Shown piece by piece: positions 41,215-43,854 of a stretch of DNA of 43,854 bases (the stretch's first letter is position 1; each line of letters begins with the position of its first letter). Below the pieces are notes generated by a model. It searched no databases, was not told where the DNA came from, and worked only from the letters and a program-made list of their open reading frames with translations. The stretch comes from a virus. The DNA lies in IMG/VR virus record IMGVR_UViG_3300027908_000035, positions 1-43,854 of that record, one strand, 5' to 3'. A program made the translations under genes and the position numbers.

Positions 41215-41460
41215 ATGACCAAGCTCGCGATCGCCTTCGTTCTCTTCACTGCGTGCGCGTGGGACTCGCCCAACAAGCTCGAGACGTCTCAGCCCGGCAT
41301 GCCGTGTGGCGCTGCGTGGTCGCCTTGCACTGCGCTCGATGGCGGATCGACGGGGATGTGTTGTCCCAATGGATCGATGTGCCGCACCGACGGCACGTGT
41401 GAAGACGTGTCCACGTCCGGAGCTTCTCGAGATCGCGTGCGACAACGTCCAGCAAAGTAG
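41215..41460 (+). CDS. Small Cys-rich lipoprotein
   Basis: 81 residues. Signal with lipobox-like FTAC, then a Cys-rich body (CGAAWSPC, MCCPNGSMCRTDGTC) that would be disulphide-bonded in the periplasm or at the surface. Similar Cys-rich lipoproteins are common in myxobacteria. Confidence 0.6.
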   Translation: MTKLAIAFVLFTACAWDSPNKLETSQPGMPCGAAWSPCTALDGGSTGMCCPNGSMCRTDGTCEDVSTSGASRDRVRQRPAK

Positions 41461-41473
41461 CTTCGTTTGCGGC

Positions 41474-41827
41474 ATGACTCGGATCAGAGTGGTAGCCATC
41501 GCGCAGCGTGTGATCGAAGAGCTGGATAGGCGTCATCCGAACGCGATGGGTGTGATCATCGCGGAGAGGCACGTCGTCGCGAAAGCCGTGTTGATCGAAG
41601 TGACGACCATGCTCGTCCACACGAATCGCGTGATGGTGCACAAATTCAATGACCGCGAGATGTGGCTCGAGGGACAAGAGCACTTCGATCCCACGCTTAC
41701 GGCAATGAGTATCGATGCCGATCCACGCGGACGACGGTGGGACTTCATCATCGCAGTCGGCGCGTGCTTGATCTCCGATCGCTTTCGTTGCCGACTGTCT
41801 CCGGATGGCGTGGTGATTCCGGTGTGA
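41474..41827 (+). CDS. Unknown protein
   Basis: 117 residues from ATG 41474. Mixed alpha/beta; no recognised motif. Confidence 0.55.
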   Translation: MTRIRVVAIAQRVIEELDRRHPNAMGVIIAERHVVAKAVLIEVTTMLVHTNRVMVHKFNDREMWLEGQEHFDPTLTAMSIDADPRGRRWDFIIAVGACLISDRFRCRLSPDGVVIPV

Positions 41828-41845
41828 AGTGATGCCTGGACGCGG

Positions 41846-41858
41846 CATAACGTCAGGC
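41846..41858 (+). promoter_or_regulatory. Leaderless-type promoter box
   Basis: CGCGGCATAAC, CATAAC at 41846-41851, 7 nt before ATG 41859. Confidence 0.6.
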
Positions 41859-42083
41859 ATGGATGAACAACTCGTCGAAGCCATCGCGAAGAAGTCGCAC
41901 GAGACATGGCTAAGGTCACACGGCGTACGATGGCCTTCGGTCAAGGATGCCAAGGGCAACGAGTGGTCCGTGCCGTGGGATCAGCTCAGTGAAGACACCA
42001 AACGAAACAAGCGCATCTCTGTCCGCTTCTGGATCCAGGCGATTCATGATGCGGGCTACACCATCGTCGCGAAGGGCTCGTGA
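41859..42083 (+). CDS. RyR-domain protein
   Basis: 74 residues. The whole sequence matches the RyR domain order: EAIAKKSHETW, W-x-Q-LSEDTKRNKR and a C-terminal IHDAGYTI. Stand-alone RyR proteins are found in phages and may bind ADP-ribose-like or nucleotide ligands; the exact role is unknown. Confidence 0.65.
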   Translation: MDEQLVEAIAKKSHETWLRSHGVRWPSVKDAKGNEWSVPWDQLSEDTKRNKRISVRFWIQAIHDAGYTIVAKGS

Positions 42084-42099
42084 TTGATCTCGCATCTCA

Positions 42100-42345
42100 A
42101 TGGGACGAAAGGCGGTTGACCAAGTGAGCGACGATCAAGTGAGCGACGACGTGCTCCAGATGTACAGCGATGACGTCACGGTGGAGCCCATCCACTCGTG
42201 CACGTGCGAGTGCGGCAAGCCGGTGACGCATGCCGTGTGGCTCGACATGCGCCCGATCGGGATCAAGAGCGTGGTGCTCGAGGCGTGCGAGGAGTGCGCT
42301 CGCTCGTGTGCGGATGCGCTGGCCAAGAGCCTGAAGCCCGCGTGA
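42100..42345 (+). CDS. Small zinc-like protein with tandem-repeat start
   Basis: 81 residues from ATG 42100, with in-frame GTG starts inside a duplicated QVSDD unit (about 42118-42147). CTCECG and CEEC suggest zinc. Function unknown. Its stop abuts palindrome copy 8. Confidence 0.6.
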   Translation: MGRKAVDQVSDDQVSDDVLQMYSDDVTVEPIHSCTCECGKPVTHAVWLDMRPIGIKSVVLEACEECARSCADALAKSLKPA

Positions 42346-42378
42346 CCGAAAGTCGACTTTCGGTTAGAGTCCCTTCCC
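42342..42378 (+). promoter_or_regulatory. Promoter with palindrome in its spacer
   Basis: GTGACC, 17 bp, TAGAGT (42365-42370), 8 nt, GTG 42379. A repressor on the palindrome would block it. Confidence 0.55.
42345..42364. repeat. Palindrome copy 8 (20 bp, perfect)
   Basis: ACCGAAAGTCGACTTTCGGT, overlapping the TGA of the preceding gene. Here it fills the spacer region between GTGACC (42342-42347) and TAGAGT (42365-42370). Confidence 0.9.
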
Positions 42379-42639
42379 GTGATGAAGCTCTGTCTCGCCA
42401 CCACCCTTGTGCTCGCAGGATGCGGCGCGTCCTACTCTGCGGACGACAACACGGCGAACACGATCGCCGATCGCGAAGAGAGTCGCGTGCTCGCTCTCTG
42501 CGCGACTGATGACGCAGGCAGCTGCACACCTTCCCGCGTCCGTGCGTTTCTCACGATCGCCTACTGCGCCAATGCACGTGAGCTGTCTGCGCACGGTGCT
42601 CCAGTCCCCGAAGCGGGTGTGTCGTGCCTATCCAAGTGA
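42379..42639 (+). CDS. Small lipoprotein (o-spanin-like?)
   Basis: 86 residues from GTG 42379. Signal with lipobox LAGC, then a Cys-containing body. It could be an outer-membrane spanin, an exclusion lipoprotein or a stray; no proof. Confidence 0.55.
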   Translation: MMKLCLATTLVLAGCGASYSADDNTANTIADREESRVLALCATDDAGSCTPSRVRAFLTIAYCANARELSAHGAPVPEAGVSCLSK

Positions 42640-42797
42640 GCCCGAGGATCGAGTGCATCCTCTGTCGCTACTTCACGTGGATGCCGGGCATGAAACAGGC
42701 GCTCGACTCCAAGGGCCGAGCGCACCATCCATCGTGCGAAGAGGTCAACCCGACCAAGCCCGAGCTTCCCGAACTCAAGGAGCCTGACGATGAGTAA
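42636..42797 (+). CDS. Small zinc-like protein (53 aa)
   Basis: GTG 42636 overlaps the previous stop (GTG 42624 is an in-frame alternative), stop TAA 42797. CILC and HHPSC could bind zinc; Pro/Glu/Lys-rich tail. It overlaps the next start. Confidence 0.55.
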   Translation: MSPRIECILCRYFTWMPGMKQALDSKGRAHHPSCEEVNPTKPELPELKEPDDE

Positions 42798-43134
42798 GCT
42801 GACCTACCTAGAGGCGTGCGCTGCGATGCAGGCAGCGGTGGGAGTCGTGCAGAACCTCAACATCAATAACGAGTGGACTCCGAAGCATCTGCGCGTGGGC
42901 GTGAACTCAGCGATGTCTGATCAGGGCGCGATCGCACAACTCCTCATCGCCAAGGGCGTCTTCACGGAAGACGAGTACGCGGAGGCCATTGCCGAGGGCA
43001 TGCGCCGCGAGGTGGCGAGCTACGAGAAAGTGCTCTCCAAGCACTTCGGCAAGAAGGTCACGCTGGGATGTGATCAAACAACAGGGCGCGGCGTCGTGAG
43101 CATCGAAGGGGAGGGCGTGCGCAGTGAGTCCTGA
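42790..43134 (+). CDS. Unknown helical protein
   Basis: 114 residues, overlapping the previous gene by 8 bp. Helical; no family recognised. Confidence 0.6.
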   Translation: MSKLTYLEACAAMQAAVGVVQNLNINNEWTPKHLRVGVNSAMSDQGAIAQLLIAKGVFTEDEYAEAIAEGMRREVASYEKVLSKHFGKKVTLGCDQTTGRGVVSIEGEGVRSES

Positions 43135-43387
43135 TGAAGCCTTCGCGGAGCTGGAGGAGACGAGCGGGATCACGGAGTCCGAGTGGCGCGACATCTTGTC
43201 CGAAGATCCCGATGACCAGCTGATGATCATCCAAGACTGGCAATCACTCGGGAAGCTCTCTTGGACCGCAGAGGTCTCCACCTTCGAGCGCGTCATGTCC
43301 CTTCTCGGGATCATCGGCACCATCGCGGGTGTAGTCGGTGGCGTAGCCGGGGCTACGACGGCCGTTGCAGCGTTCAGGGGTCTCTAG
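43124..43387 (+). CDS. Small protein with Gly-rich C-terminal TM helix
   Basis: 87 residues from GTG 43124. Acidic cytoplasmic-like N-terminus and a TM helix at 60-82 (LLGIIGTIAGVVGGVAGATT). Tail-anchored or holin-like. Confidence 0.55.
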   Translation: MSPDEAFAELEETSGITESEWRDILSEDPDDQLMIIQDWQSLGKLSWTAEVSTFERVMSLLGIIGTIAGVVGGVAGATTAVAAFRGL

Positions 43388-43440
43388 ACCCGTCCCCAGG
43401 CAAAGACGCTCTATAAGTCAACGTCGGCGGACGGTGACGG

Positions 43441-43452
43441 CATTACGGGGGC
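43441..43452 (+). promoter_or_regulatory. Leaderless-type promoter box
   Basis: GACGGCATTAC, CATTAC at 43441-43446, 6 nt (GGGGGC) before ATG 43453. Confidence 0.6.
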
Positions 43453-43686
43453 ATGACCATTGGACGGAAACCGACTCACTGGGTAACGGTCAAGGACAAG
43501 CCTCCTGGCAAGGGTGTCACCCGGATCGGCTCTGCGTGGGCAGAAGAGGACGGATCGATCGGGATCACGCTCGGTCCGTGTGTCGTGCTCACGAGTGAGA
43601 GCAACGTCACGATCAAGCTTTGGCCGGCGAATTCCACGCCGAAGAACAAGGATGCACCGAAAGAAGACGATCCGCCTTTCAGATGA
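43453..43686 (+). CDS. Small unknown protein
   Basis: 77 residues, beta-like (VTRIGSAWAEEDGSIGITL). No family recognised. Confidence 0.6.
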   Translation: MTIGRKPTHWVTVKDKPPGKGVTRIGSAWAEEDGSIGITLGPCVVLTSESNVTIKLWPANSTPKNKDAPKEDDPPFR

Positions 43687-43689
43687 CGG

Positions 43690-43701
43690 CATTACGGGGG
43701 C
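43690..43701 (+). promoter_or_regulatory. Leaderless-type promoter box
   Basis: GACGGCATTAC, CATTAC at 43690-43695, GGGGGC, ATG 43702. Nearly identical to 43441-43452. Confidence 0.6.
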
Positions 43702-43854
43702 ATGGTCGGATCTAGGAAGAACCCCCTTCGCGCGACATTGCTCACAGTGCGCTACCACGTCGAGCATGCCGTGGACGAGATCTCGAAGGCCATCCGTCAG
43801 GATGTCGATGGCGAAGAGTTGGCCATCGCGGTGAAGGCGCTCCGCACCATCGCG
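43702..43854 (+). CDS. Partial gene running off the window
   Basis: ATG 43702, open for 51 codons to the right edge. N-terminus basic (MVGSRKNPLRATLL), then helical. Not identifiable from this piece. Confidence 0.55.
   Translation, partial: MVGSRKNPLRATLLTVRYHVEHAVDEISKAIRQDVDGEELAIAVKALRTIA

Noticed and set aside
2955-42364. Palindromes as insertion-sequence ends or attachment sites
   Set aside because: No transposase or integrase, no flanking duplications and no element between copies; position after stop codons suits regulation better.
2955-42364. Palindromes as simple rho-independent terminators
   Set aside because: The arms are AT-containing and no T-run follows; copies 2 and 3 lie within genes. 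A role in RNA is still possible.
1-43854. CRISPR array or tRNA genes
   Set aside because: No regularly spaced 25-40-nt repeats and no clear tRNA TPsiC or cloverleaf segment were seen on reading; a tRNAscan run would be decisive.

Overview
The window is a 43.9 kb piece of a tailed bacteriophage (or prophage) genome with high GC content, densely packed with genes, nearly all on the + strand. Start and stop codons often overlap as ATGA or GTGA. Hallmarks are a family B DNA polymerase, a RecA/UvsX recombinase, an SbcD/SbcC (gp47/gp46) pair, a thymidylate synthase ThyX, two DNA methyltransferases and a large terminase. The host is not proven. Cys-rich lipoproteins and GC-rich codon use would fit a Gram-negative, perhaps myxobacterium-like, host, but that is a guess. 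No tRNA, rRNA, CRISPR array, integrase, endolysin or major capsid gene was recognised, so the virion genes probably lie outside the window.

Layout. 1-440 is the end of a DUF932-like gene followed by a strong hairpin terminator. 569-2956 holds two paralogous DNA-binding-like proteins flanking an ECF-like sigma factor. 2979-14856 is the replication, recombination and modification block: PolB, an SSB-like zinc protein, RecA, SbcD, SbcC, a PD-(D/E)XK nuclease, a ParB-like/N6-methylase fusion and Dam. 14860-18304 carries small genes, ThyX and a DUF1599/Nmad1-like protein. 18258-19831 holds a RelA/SpoT-synthetase-like protein with an HPRDALGRW head motif, facing an oppositely transcribed two-gene operon that encodes a small alarmone hydrolase. 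19903-22430 is a regulated island of small genes. 22440-34587 is a long run of small, mostly unknown genes, many with zinc-ribbon cysteines. 28687 and 34636 encode the probable small and the large terminase. 36983-43854 carries virion-like and lipoprotein genes, including two tandem ~530-residue lipoprotein paralogs.

Three repeated regulatory signals give the region its structure. (1) A perfect palindrome with core CGAAAGTCGACTTTCG occurs eight times, 3.3-8.5 kb apart, usually right after a stop codon. (2) A promoter-like box CGGCATWAC, or a TAnnnT -10 box, lies only 6-8 nt upstream of the start codon of about 18 genes from 16.9 kb onward, which implies leaderless mRNAs; in three cases the palindrome supplies GACTTT exactly 17 bp upstream of the box. 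(3) TTGTCCCAGTGA sits between the -35 and -10 boxes of five promoters at 19.85-21.48 kb and recurs in reverse orientation before both terminase genes. The sigma factor at 1134 is a candidate to read class 2.

The most interesting candidate system is the alarmone pair: a possible RelA/SpoT-type toxin or effector next to a dedicated small alarmone hydrolase on the opposite strand, whose promoter carries the class 3 operator.
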